A DNA stretch of 64,000 bases from Pseudomonadota bacterium (lineage in GTDB: Bacteria > Pseudomonadota > Alphaproteobacteria > Rhizobiales > Phreatobacteraceae), in NCBI GenBank assembly GCA_020161695.1, contig JAIUOO010000014.1:62001-126000 (forward strand), read 5' to 3'. How positions within the stretch are numbered: the stretch's first letter is position 1; each line of letters opens with the position of its first letter. This document shows positions 17,414 through 25,544 of this stretch, in pieces. The position numbers were made by a program, and so were the translations under genes. The notes below the pieces were generated by a model. That model made no database searches, was not told the origin of the DNA, and saw nothing but the letters and a program-made list of their open reading frames with translations.

Positions 17414-18970
17414 ATGACGATTGCAGCCGCGACCGCGACCGATTGCCTGCAGCGAGACGCGAGGTTGGGCGCCAGGTGGGCCTGGTGCATCGGACTAGCC
17501 ATCCTTCTCCTGCCGCTGGTGGCCTTCAGCCAACCCTATCTGCAGGATTTTCCCAATCACCTGTCCCGCATCGAGATCGCGCGCGCGATCAATGATCCGG
17601 CGATCGCAGCCAATTACGAGCTCCTTCCGTTACGTCCCGGAAACGCGGCCTTCGATGTCGTCGTCACGTTCCTGTCGGCGTTCATGCCGCCCGTCGAGGC
17701 GGGGCGTCTCTATGTCATCGTCGCCCTCGTGATGATCGCCACCGGCGCTCTGGCGCTGCGCCGGGCCTTCGGACTGCCCATCGACATAGTGGCGCTTGCC
17801 GGCCTGCCTTTCATCTACTCGGCCAGCTTCTCGTATGGCTTCCTGCCCTACCTGATGGGAATGGGGCTGGCGCTCCATTGCATGGCGCTGTGGGTCCGTG
17901 CGGACGGCTGGCCTCCCGGCGCCCGGTGGCTGCTCGCTCCCGCGGCGATGCTCCTGGCGGCAACGCATTTCTATACGCTCGGCATCTTCGCGATCTTCGC
18001 AGCGGCGGAGACGTGGCAAAGGCGGGCCGGCTGGACCATGTGGCGAAGCGGCTGGTTCTGGCTGCGCGGCCTGTCGGACGGGCTCGTGCTGGTGCCGGCA
18101 GTTCTGTTTCTCTTCTGGGCCGCGGACACCGACAAGCTCGCCGGCACCCAGGCGATCGAATGGAGCCTGGAGAAGCCGATCCAGTTCTTCACGACAGCAC
18201 TCGGCTTCGGCCCCTGGTGGATGTCGCTCGTCGCTCTCGGCGCATGGGCTGCCATCGTCGGACTCGCGGCGCGACGGTCGCGCCGGTACGTCGATCCCCG
18301 TGCAGTTTTGGCAGCGGCAGCAATGGTGGCCGCCTTTGTCGTGATGCCCCACCGCCTCGGCGATCTCTATTCGGTTGACTGGCGAATTCTCAACTGCGCG
18401 GCACCGGTATTCCTGGCCGGCCTGCGTCTCGATCTGCCGGAGGCTGCAATCGCCCGCATGCGCCTGCAGCTTCTCGGCTTCATGGGCGCGCTTGCGTTGG
18501 CGCTATCCTGGGTATGGCTCCCCGCTGCCGCCGCCCGGGCTGATGTGCTGGCTATCACGGAGCAGATTCCACCCGGCTCGCGGCTGTTCTGGAGCGTGGC
18601 CGATCCGGGGACTGCGGCCTGGGTTTCTTCGGCCGGATACGGGCTCTATCACGCCGCCTCGCACGCCGCCGCGGTGCGGCGCATTCTGGTCTCCACGACC
18701 TTCGCGCTCCCCGGACAGCATCCGCTCCGCTTCCGTGATCCCCTGCTGAGACAGGGCGGCAATTTGTCGATGCTGAGCGCCAGCGATCTCAAGCGGGATC
18801 TCACCCACCACAAGGTCAGGGTTGCGTCGATCGTGACCCGCTTCGACTATGCCCTGATCTACAGGCCGGCATCCGCGACCGGGGCCATGCTGCTGCCTCT
18901 CTCGCATATGTCGCTGGTCGCGACGCGCGGCGCCTTGCAACTCTACGCCATCCGCCCCGGCAGCCCCTGA
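17414..18970 (+). CDS. Polytopic membrane protein of the exopolysaccharide region, unknown function
   Basis: A 518-aa inner-membrane protein with about 9-11 hydrophobic helices. The first starts near WAWCIGLAILLLPLVAFS and is followed by the loop QPYLQDFPNHLSRIEIA. The C-terminal about 130 residues are soluble (VLAITEQIPPGSRLFW...). This layout of many helices, an early acidic periplasmic loop (D and H near residues 46-50) and a soluble tail recalls GT-C-type lipid-linked sugar transferases and uncharacterised exopolysaccharide-locus proteins, but I do not recognise the family. ATG 17414 is preferred over 17399 because GGAAGAAG precedes it. It lies between the two copies of the 75-bp repeat and converges with the deacetylase gene. 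Confidence 0.8.
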   Translation: MTIAAATATDCLQRDARLGARWAWCIGLAILLLPLVAFSQPYLQDFPNHLSRIEIARAINDPAIAANYELLPLRPGNAAFDVVVTFLSAFMPPVEAGRLYVIVALVMIATGALALRRAFGLPIDIVALAGLPFIYSASFSYGFLPYLMGMGLALHCMALWVRADGWPPGARWLLAPAAMLLAATHFYTLGIFAIFAAAETWQRRAGWTMWRSGWFWLRGLSDGLVLVPAVLFLFWAADTDKLAGTQAIEWSLEKPIQFFTTALGFGPWWMSLVALGAWAAIVGLAARRSRRYVDPRAVLAAAAMVAAFVVMPHRLGDLYSVDWRILNCAAPVFLAGLRLDLPEAAIARMRLQLLGFMGALALALSWVWLPAAAARADVLAITEQIPPGSRLFWSVADPGTAAWVSSAGYGLYHAASHAAAVRRILVSTTFALPGQHPLRFRDPLLRQGGNLSMLSASDLKRDLTHHKVRVASIVTRFDYALIYRPASATGAMLLPLSHMSLVATRGALQLYAIRPGSP

Positions 18971-19018
18971 CCTTCGGCCGAACGGGCGCGGTCAGGCCCG
19001 CCCTTCCAGCCTGATGGC

Positions 19019-20074
19019 TTAGGCCGCATTGACCTTCCGGAACCTGTTGAAAAAGGCGAAGGGCGCGCCGGACAGGAGAGCGTCGAAATAGTGCAGCGAC
19101 TGGAAGTGGCCGTTCAGCGAGACGCGCGGCAGCGCGGTCAGGTGGGCGGCATGTTCGGCGTGGATGACGCCGGGCCGCGTCGTCACCGCGGTCGCGAAGC
19201 CGAGGTCGCGCGCCATGTCGAACTCGCGGGCGCCGGCGGAGGTCGGATCGCCGACCGGATAGGCGAAGTGCAGCATCGGCCGGCCGAGCTCGCGCTCCAG
19301 CCGCTCCTTGGAGCCCTGAATCTCCGCCCGGACGACGTCTTCGGGGTATTTGGCGAGCATGACGTGATTGACCGTGTGCGCGCCATAGGTGACCAGCGGG
19401 TCCTGCCCAAGCGCCCGCACCTCGTCCCAGGTCATGCACAGCGAACGGCAGATGTCGCGGAAATCGAGGCCGTGACGGGCCGCGAGATCGCGGACATAGG
19501 CGCGCAGCTCCGTCTCGGGCAGCGAGCGCAGCCACCAATAGATCTCGCGCCACGCCTCGTTCTTCAGCGCCGCCGTCGAACAGTCGAAATGCACCGTGCG
19601 GCCGCCGATCGAGGCGACCACCGTCCGCTGCGTCTGGATCGTCTTCTCGAGCACCAGCCACCACAACTCGCCCTCGTGGTCGATGAACGAGGTCGGCAGG
19701 TAGATGGTGAAGGGCACGCCGTGCCGCCTGAGGATCGGATAGGCGAATTCGGCATTGTCGCGATAGCCGTCGTCGAAGGTGAAGGCGACGAAGGGCCGCG
19801 CCTCGTCGCCGGCCCTGATGCGCGCCGGCACCTCGTCCATCGCGACGATGTCGAAGCCTTGAGCGCGCACGCGCTCGACGACGCTTTCGAGGAAGCCCGG
19901 CGTCACTTCCAGCAGCGAATTGGGCGCGAATTCGGCGCCCTGCGCCGGCCGCACGTGGTGCAGCATCAGGATCGCGCCGAGCCCGCCGAAGACGGGCCGC
20001 AGCATCCGGTGGGCGCCGGTGAAATAGAGCGTGCCGAGCCCCGCCTTGAAGAGGGTCGTGCGAATTCCGCTCAT
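19019..20074 (-). CDS. Polysaccharide deacetylase (NodB/CE4 family)
   Basis: A 351-aa enzyme with a NodB-homology domain. The metal and catalytic aspartates D101-D102 lie in VAFTFDDGYRDN, and the metal histidines H233 and H237 in TYGAHTVNH. Motif 3-like MLHFAYPVGDP follows. The N-terminus (FKAGLGTLYFTGAHRML) is hydrophobic but not a clear signal. This subclass is common in exopolysaccharide loci and probably deacetylates an N-acetyl sugar of the polymer or its lipid-linked precursor. The frame is open far upstream; ATG 20074 is chosen because GGAGGAG lies 12 nt before it. It is divergent from the acetyltransferase gene (120 nt). Its last 75 bp recur at 16572-16646. Confidence 0.9.
   Translation of the reverse strand: MSGIRTTLFKAGLGTLYFTGAHRMLRPVFGGLGAILMLHHVRPAQGAEFAPNSLLEVTPGFLESVVERVRAQGFDIVAMDEVPARIRAGDEARPFVAFTFDDGYRDNAEFAYPILRRHGVPFTIYLPTSFIDHEGELWWLVLEKTIQTQRTVVASIGGRTVHFDCSTAALKNEAWREIYWWLRSLPETELRAYVRDLAARHGLDFRDICRSLCMTWDEVRALGQDPLVTYGAHTVNHVMLAKYPEDVVRAEIQGSKERLERELGRPMLHFAYPVGDPTSAGAREFDMARDLGFATAVTTRPGVIHAEHAAHLTALPRVSLNGHFQSLHYFDALLSGAPFAFFNRFRKVNAA
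19020..19094 (-). repeat. 75-bp direct repeat, copy 2 (native 3' end of deacetylase gene)
   Basis: Matches 16572-16646 at 74 of 75 positions in the same orientation, 2448 bp away. Homology stops abruptly on both sides. The pair brackets the 98-aa ORF and the polytopic membrane protein. Confidence 0.9.
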
Positions 20075-20194
20075 GACGCCGTCGCTCCTCCGCGTGCCCG
20101 CGCCGGATACCGGCGGCGGCGCTGCGATCCTGCCAACCATTTCTTGAGACTTCTTTGACAACCTCCGACGCTTGCAGAGCTCGGATGGACACCG

Positions 20195-21394
20195 ATGACC
20201 CTGGTCCTCGACATGACGGCGGCGGACGCGGTGGCGCATGCCGATGCGGGCAGCCCCGTGACGGTGGCGCTCGCTGTCGGTTTCGATGAGATCGAGGCGA
20301 CGTGGCGGGCGCTGGAAACGACCACCGTCTCCTCCGGCTACCGCTCGTTTGACTGGCAGAGCCGCTTCCACCGCCATCTCGGCGACGGCGGCACGCCCTG
20401 CCTCGCCTTGCTCGGCGACCGCCCCGACGCGCCGCGCGCCATCCTGCCCTTCGTGGTCGAGCGCTCGGCGCTCGGCGGCGTCGCATCCTTCATCGGCGAC
20501 AAGCACGCCAATTTCGGCATGGGCCTGTGGCAGCGCGATTTCGCCGCCGCGATGACCGGACCGCTGCTGACCGGAGCACTCAGGGAGATCGCCCGCCGCT
20601 CGCCGGCGCGGATCGACCTGTTCCGCCTCGCCAATCAGCCGGCGGTCTGGGACGGAATGGCCAATCCTTTCCTCGCCCTGCCGCACCAGCCCTCGCCGTC
20701 CTTCGGCTATCATCTGGCGCTGGAGCCGGACGCCGATGCGGTGCTCGGCCGGGTCGTCTCCAGCAATTCCCGACGCAAGCTGAAGAAGAAGGAACGCAAT
20801 CTCGCCGAGACCGGCCCCGTTTCCTTCCGCGTCGCCGCGACGCCCGCGGAGGTGGAGCGGTTCACGGACCAGTTCCTTGCGTTCAAGGCGGTCAGATTCG
20901 AGGCGCTCGGCATCGCCAATGTCTTCGGCACGCCCGGCATGCGGGAATTTATCATTGGCGCCGCCACCGATGGCCTCGGATCGCCGACGCCCGCCATCGA
21001 ACTCTGCGCACTGATGGTCGGCGACGAGCCCATCGCCTTCTTCGGCGGAGCGATCTCGCGCAACCGCTACAGCGGCATGTTCAACGCCATGACGCCGGGC
21101 CCCCTGATGAAGGACAGCCCGGGCGAACTGCTGCTGCATCATCTCATCCGTCATTGCTGCGAGCGCGGGCTGGCGGTCTTCGACCTCGGCGCGGGCGAGG
21201 CGCAGTACAAGAGCAATCTCTGCGACGGGCAGGACGCGCTGTTCGACCAGTTCATCCCGATGACGCTGCGCGGCCATGTCGCCGCGAACGGCCTGTCGCT
21301 GGCGGCGCAGGCGAAGCGCCGGGTCAAGCAATCGCCGCGGCTCTGGTCGCTGGTGACGAAACTGCGCCGCGCGCGCGGTCGGACCGAAAGCTGA
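20195..21394 (+). CDS. CelD/FemAB-like GNAT-fold acyltransferase of the exopolysaccharide locus
   Basis: A 399-aa protein with the BioF2-like/CelD acetyltransferase architecture: an N-terminal half (about 30-190) and a C-terminal GNAT half. The C-terminal half has ALMVGDEPIAFFGGAISRNRYSGMFNAM and KDSPGELLLHHLIRHCCERGLAVFDLGAGEAQYKSNLCD (split by family-typical spacing), ending in the basic helix QAKRRVKQSPRLW. Family members are tied to cellulose and exopolysaccharide synthesis and probably transfer an acyl group to the sugar or to a lipid carrier. No signal peptide, so cytosolic. It is divergent from the deacetylase, and the pairing suggests opposite modifications. It converges on the GumC-like gene. 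Confidence 0.85.
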   Translation: MTLVLDMTAADAVAHADAGSPVTVALAVGFDEIEATWRALETTTVSSGYRSFDWQSRFHRHLGDGGTPCLALLGDRPDAPRAILPFVVERSALGGVASFIGDKHANFGMGLWQRDFAAAMTGPLLTGALREIARRSPARIDLFRLANQPAVWDGMANPFLALPHQPSPSFGYHLALEPDADAVLGRVVSSNSRRKLKKKERNLAETGPVSFRVAATPAEVERFTDQFLAFKAVRFEALGIANVFGTPGMREFIIGAATDGLGSPTPAIELCALMVGDEPIAFFGGAISRNRYSGMFNAMTPGPLMKDSPGELLLHHLIRHCCERGLAVFDLGAGEAQYKSNLCDGQDALFDQFIPMTLRGHVAANGLSLAAQAKRRVKQSPRLWSLVTKLRRARGRTES

Positions 21395-21407
21395 TCGCCT
21401 TACCGGT

Positions 21408-23546
21408 TCAGGCGGCGGCCACCGCCTCGTCTGCCGCGAGCATCACGACGACCGGACGCAAGCCCGCGCCGCGCAGCCGCTCGAAGGCGGAGACGACGCG
21501 CGGATCGCTCGCCGATGTCTCCGCGACCACGACGGCGTCGCTCGCCAGCGCGGCGAGCCGGTCGAAGGCTTCCGGTTCCGGCGGCAATAGGCCGGCCGCG
21601 ATCACCACGCTGTCATAGCTGCGCGCCAGCGCCTCGACGACGAAGTCCGCCGTATCGGGATCGGCCTCGGCGCCCGCGCCGAACGGCACGATATGAGCCG
21701 AAGAGGCCGGATCGGCATGCAGGATGGCACCGAAACCGGCGCGTCCCTCGGCGAAGTCGCCAAGACCGGCTGCGCCGGGCGGCAGGAGCGCGGACAGCGC
21801 CCGCCCCTCGGCGTCGAGGTCGACGAGCGCGGCGCGCCGGCCATCGGCCGCGACATGACGGCCGAGAGCGACCGCGACGCCGACGGCGGCATAGCCGCGC
21901 GTCACCGGCACGACCAGCGTGCGCCCGCCACCGGTCTCCGCCGGATCGAGCATTGCGGCGAGCGCCGCGATGCTGTCCGGCCCTTCGGCAAACGAAGCCT
22001 CCGCCTCGCCAGCCGGCACATGGAACCCGGCCAGAGCCTCGGCGTCGAACGACGGCGCGGTCGGCGGGGCGCTGTCGCCGGCCATAGGGGCTCCCGCGTC
22101 CACCCGATCCTCGTCGTCGCGCGCGGCAGCTGGCGCCCCGACGCCCATCAGCGCGGCCGTTGCGACGCAGCCGAAGGCCAGCAGCATCGTGCCAAGCGTG
22201 GTGATCAGGATGGTCGGCAGTTTCTTCGGGAAGGCCGGGATGTTGGAGACGACGGCGCGCGAGACGATGCGCGCATCGGCCGGCAGGGCGTCCGGCGTGT
22301 CGCGGACCGTGGCGTCGCGATAGCGGCCGAGCAGCGCTTCCAGCTGGTCGCGCAGCGATTTTGCCTCGCGCTCCAGCACGCGGAGCTGCACTTCCTGTTC
22401 GCTTGCCTCGCTCGCCTGCCGCTTCACCTGGTCGAGGTTCTGCTGGAGCGCCTCGACCCGTGCGCCGGCAAGGCGCGAATCGTTTTCCAGGACGCGCACC
22501 AGCTTCTCGGCCTCGACGCGCACCTGGCTGTCGAGATTGGTCCGCTGTGCCTGCAACTCCGCGATGCGCGGGTGGCGGGGCCCGAGCGTCGAGGATTGCT
22601 CGGCGAGCTGGGCGGTCACCGCCGCGCGCTGCTCGTTGAGGCGGCGAATGATCTCGGAATTGACGATGTCGCCCGCCTCGATCGGCCGGCCGGAGCGCAG
22701 GAAGTCGCGCAGGAGGCGCGCGCGGGTCTGGGCATCGGTCTGCTGGGCCTTTGCCGAGGCGATCTGGCTGTTGACCTCCGCCAGTTGCTGGGCGGTCAGG
22801 CTGACATTGTTGGAGCCGACGAACAGGTTGGCGCGGGCACGGAAACTCTCCACCCGCCCCTCGGCCTCCTCGACCTTCTTGCGCAGAGTCTCGACTTCGC
22901 CGGACAGCCACTGTCCGGCATTGCGCGTGCGGTCACGCTTGGCTGTCTGCTGCGCGGCGATGAGCTGCGCCGCGATCGCGTTCGCCGCCTCCGCCGCAAG
23001 CCGCGGATCGGCCGATTCGAACTGGACGGCGATGATGCGCGACTTGTCGACCTGATAGGCGGCGAGCTTCTCGAAATAGCTGCGCAGCACCCGTTCCTCG
23101 GCGGTCATGCGCAGCGGATTGTCGGCAAGGCCGACCAGCATCAGGCCCTGCCGGACCGGATTGACCGCGCGCAACGCCGGGTCGAACTCGGGCCGGCGCG
23201 ACAGTTCCAGCTTGTCCGCGACCGCACGCGCGATGTCGCGCGACTGCACCAGCTGGACCTGGCTCAGCACCGTTTCCTGATCGATCGCCGCCCGCTCGCC
23301 GCCGGAGCGATCGCCCTCGGCGCGCGTATAGCCGGTCTCGCCGCTCTCAACGAGAATGCGGGCCTCGGAGCGATAGGTCGGGTTCGTCAGGTTGACGATC
23401 ACTGCCGAGCCGACCAGCGCCAGCGCCGTCGGCACGGCGATCCACAGGCGCCTGCGCCAGATGGCCGCGGCGAGCGCAGACAGGTCGAGCGCCCCGAATG
23501 ACGGGCGCTCTCTCTGGCCGGCGTCGTCTCCGCCCGTCGTCCGCAT
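21408..23546 (-). CDS. GumC/Wzc-type polysaccharide co-polymerase with degenerate BY-kinase-like domain
   Basis: A 712-aa inner-membrane protein. TM1 is at about 32-52 and TM2 at about 443-470. Between them is a long periplasmic region with Wzz-type start (YRSEARILVESG) and coiled coils (about 210-410), then the proline-rich ARIVSRAVVSNIPAFPKKLP before TM2. Such proteins set chain length and link polymerisation to the Wza exporter. The cytosolic tail (540-710) is the BY-kinase P-loop fold, but Walker A is lost (PVTRGYAAVG at 547-556, no GK[ST]). Walker A'-like RAALVDLDAEG (571-581) persists, and there is no C-terminal tyrosine cluster. It is probably catalytically dead. It is divergent from the export lipoprotein gene. 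Confidence 0.88.
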   Translation of the reverse strand: MRTTGGDDAGQRERPSFGALDLSALAAAIWRRRLWIAVPTALALVGSAVIVNLTNPTYRSEARILVESGETGYTRAEGDRSGGERAAIDQETVLSQVQLVQSRDIARAVADKLELSRRPEFDPALRAVNPVRQGLMLVGLADNPLRMTAEERVLRSYFEKLAAYQVDKSRIIAVQFESADPRLAAEAANAIAAQLIAAQQTAKRDRTRNAGQWLSGEVETLRKKVEEAEGRVESFRARANLFVGSNNVSLTAQQLAEVNSQIASAKAQQTDAQTRARLLRDFLRSGRPIEAGDIVNSEIIRRLNEQRAAVTAQLAEQSSTLGPRHPRIAELQAQRTNLDSQVRVEAEKLVRVLENDSRLAGARVEALQQNLDQVKRQASEASEQEVQLRVLEREAKSLRDQLEALLGRYRDATVRDTPDALPADARIVSRAVVSNIPAFPKKLPTILITTLGTMLLAFGCVATAALMGVGAPAAARDDEDRVDAGAPMAGDSAPPTAPSFDAEALAGFHVPAGEAEASFAEGPDSIAALAAMLDPAETGGGRTLVVPVTRGYAAVGVAVALGRHVAADGRRAALVDLDAEGRALSALLPPGAAGLGDFAEGRAGFGAILHADPASSAHIVPFGAGAEADPDTADFVVEALARSYDSVVIAAGLLPPEPEAFDRLAALASDAVVVAETSASDPRVVSAFERLRGAGLRPVVVMLAADEAVAAA

Positions 23547-23644
23547 GTCGCATCTGCCTCAAGGAACCGATGCCCCATCAGAAATGATTAAGGTTGCCAC
23601 TGCGTTAACCGCCCAACGCGGCGCGTCATGCGGTCAGCGTTTCT

Positions 23645-23652
23645 TAACCATG
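23645..23652 (+). promoter_or_regulatory. Possible CtrA half-site TTAACCAT upstream of the export gene
   Basis: The 8-mer TTAACCAT, a known short CtrA motif, occurs in the 155-nt divergent gap between the GumC-like gene and the export lipoprotein. A TTAA from CGTTAACCG lies near 23605. Eight bases can occur by chance, so this is a weak call; cell-cycle control is only suggested. Confidence 0.2.
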
Positions 23653-23701
23653 ACGACGCATCATCCCCGCCATGTTGATTGGCATGCAGAGGCGGGACGC
23701 G

Positions 23702-24337
23702 ATGCGTCGGTCAGGGATGCGCCGTTTGCTGGTCGCTTCAGCGATCGGGCTGACGCTGGCCGGCTGCGCCGGGCGCCCGGGCGCAGGCCCCGGCACGCTG
23801 GTCGACACCACGCGCGGGGTCGTCGGGCCGGTCGGCGGCGAAGGCCACCTCGTGCCTCATGCCCAGATCGAGCCGCAGGGCCCCTATCTCCTCGACACCG
23901 GCGACCGCCTCCGCGTCGTCGTCTTTGGCCAGGAAGGCCTGACCAATTCCTATGCCGTCGATTCGGCCGGCGCCATTTCCATGCCGCTGATCGGCGCTGT
24001 GCCGGCAGCCGGACGCTCCGCCCCCTCGCTCGGGCAGGAGATCGCCTCGCGGCTGCGCGGCGGCTACATCCGCGATCCCAGCGTCTCCGTCGAGATCGAG
24101 ACCTATCGCCCCTTCTTCATCATGGGCGAGATCACGGCGGGCGGGCAGTTTCCCTTCGTCACCGGCATGACCGTGCAGAATGCCGTCGCCATCGCCGGCG
24201 GCTTCACCCCGCGTGCCAATCGCTGGAACGTCGAGGTCACGCGCAAGGTCAACGGCCAGCTCTACCGCGCCGACGTGCCCCTCACCCACCGGCTCCAGCC
24301 CGGCGATACCGTCGTGGTGCGCGAGCGCTGGTTCTGA
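23702..24337 (+). CDS. Polysaccharide export outer-membrane lipoprotein (Wza/KpsD-type)
   Basis: A 211-aa lipoprotein precursor: MRRSGMRRLLVASAIGLTLAGC with a lipobox at LAGC (Cys22). The Poly_export domain follows (YLLDTGDRLRVVVFGQEGLTNSYAVDSAGAISMPLIG), then an SLBB-like repeat (FFIMGEITAGGQFPFVTGMTV). It forms the outer-membrane exit channel with the co-polymerase. ATG 23702 is preferred over 23672 because GAGGCGGG precedes it and the signal peptide then has normal length; the longer form would add 10 residues. It is followed after 5 nt by the glycosyltransferase, so probably co-transcribed. It is divergent from the co-polymerase gene, its functional partner. Confidence 0.87.
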   Translation: MRRSGMRRLLVASAIGLTLAGCAGRPGAGPGTLVDTTRGVVGPVGGEGHLVPHAQIEPQGPYLLDTGDRLRVVVFGQEGLTNSYAVDSAGAISMPLIGAVPAAGRSAPSLGQEIASRLRGGYIRDPSVSVEIETYRPFFIMGEITAGGQFPFVTGMTVQNAVAIAGGFTPRANRWNVEVTRKVNGQLYRADVPLTHRLQPGDTVVVRERWF

Positions 24338-24342
24338 GCGTC

Positions 24343-25467
24343 GTGGGCCAGACATTCTCGATCCTGCACGTCATGCGCTCGCCGGTCGGCGGGCTGTTCC
24401 GCCATGTCGCCGATCTCGCGCGCGAGCAGACGGCGCGTGGCCACCGCGTCGGCATCGTCGCCGATGCCTCGACCGGCGGCGAGCGTGCCGAGCGCGTTCT
24501 CGCGGAGCTTGGCCCGGAACTGGCTCTCGGCGTCACCCGCGTCGCCATGAGCCGCGAGCTGGGGCCGTCCGACTGGTCGGCGGGACGTTTCGTCGCGCGG
24601 CGCATCGGCGAGCTCGGCGTCGATGTCGTTCATGGCCACGGCTCCAAGGGCGGCGCCTATGCACGCCTTGTGGGCGGCAGGCGGCTGAAGGTCTACACGC
24701 CGCACGGCGGCAGCCTGCACTATTCGCGGACGACCCCCGTCGGCTTCGCCTATCTGACGCTCGAAGCCCTGCTGGCACGGCGCACGGATCTGTTCCTGTT
24801 CGAGAGCCGCTACGGGCTCGACACGTTCCGCGCCAAGGTCTGCGAGCCGCAGGGCGTGACGCGGGTCGTCCATAACGGCGTCGCCGAGGAGGAATTCGCG
24901 CCGGTTCAAACCGCAAGCGATGCGACGGACCTCATCTTCATCGGCGAGCTGCGCCTGCTGAAGGGCGTCGACGTGCTGCTGGAGGCGATCGCCCTGCTGG
25001 CGCGCGAGGGCCGCACCGTCACGGCGACGCTGGTCGGCGCCGGCCCCGACGCCGAGACCTTCCGGGAACAGGCGGATCGCCTCGGACTGGCCGGGCGCGT
25101 GCGCTTTCCGGGCGCCCTGCCCGCACGGCAGGCCTTCGCGATGGGGCGCCTGATGATCGTGCCATCGCGCGCGGAATCCCTGCCCTATGTCGTTCTCGAG
25201 GCCGGGGCCGCCGGCTTGCCGCAGATCGCCACGGCCGTCGGCGGCATCGGCGAGATTTTCGGCGACGAGGCCACGCGATTGATCCCGGCGGGCGATGCCC
25301 CGGCCCTCGCCGGCGCCATTGCCGGCATGCTCGACGCCCCTGCCGAGGCTGCCGCATCCGCAGCCCGGCTGCGGCAACGCATTGCCAGCGGCTTCTCGGT
25401 ATCGGCCATGACCGATGGCGTTCTGGACGCCTATCGCGAGGCTCTCGCCCCACGCGGCAATCGTTAG
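24343..25467 (+). CDS. Family 4 glycosyltransferase
   Basis: A 374-aa cytosolic GT-B glycosyltransferase of family GT4. The N-terminal domain starts ILHVMRSPVGGLFRHVADLAREQ (about 7-29), with VVHGHGSKGGAYARL. The C-terminal domain has DLIFIGELRLLKGVDVLLEAIALL, the donor-site motif VPSRAESLPYVVLEAGAAG (E-x7-E) and GGIGEIF. The donor and acceptor sugars cannot be read. It starts at GTG 24343, 5 nt after the export gene stop; no ATG is in range. It precedes the initiating phosphoglycosyltransferase by 77 nt on the same strand. Confidence 0.88.
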   Translation: MGQTFSILHVMRSPVGGLFRHVADLAREQTARGHRVGIVADASTGGERAERVLAELGPELALGVTRVAMSRELGPSDWSAGRFVARRIGELGVDVVHGHGSKGGAYARLVGGRRLKVYTPHGGSLHYSRTTPVGFAYLTLEALLARRTDLFLFESRYGLDTFRAKVCEPQGVTRVVHNGVAEEEFAPVQTASDATDLIFIGELRLLKGVDVLLEAIALLAREGRTVTATLVGAGPDAETFREQADRLGLAGRVRFPGALPARQAFAMGRLMIVPSRAESLPYVVLEAGAAGLPQIATAVGGIGEIFGDEATRLIPAGDAPALAGAIAGMLDAPAEAAASAARLRQRIASGFSVSAMTDGVLDAYREALAPRGNR

Positions 25468-25544
25468 CCTCTGCAACCCGCGATCAAGCGAAAAGCAACC
25501 ATTGGCCAGTAGTCTCGCGCGCGGGAAACGGGTGAGGCAGGATC

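Noticed and set aside
17100-17502. Minus-strand ORFs of 69 and 84 aa
   Set aside because: No RBS or motif and composition close to random. They overlap the start region of the polytopic protein.
19019-21331. 770-codon minus-strand ORF ending in the deacetylase
   Set aside because: The first about 420 codons are antisense of the acyltransferase gene; the RBS and family start fix the gene at 20074.
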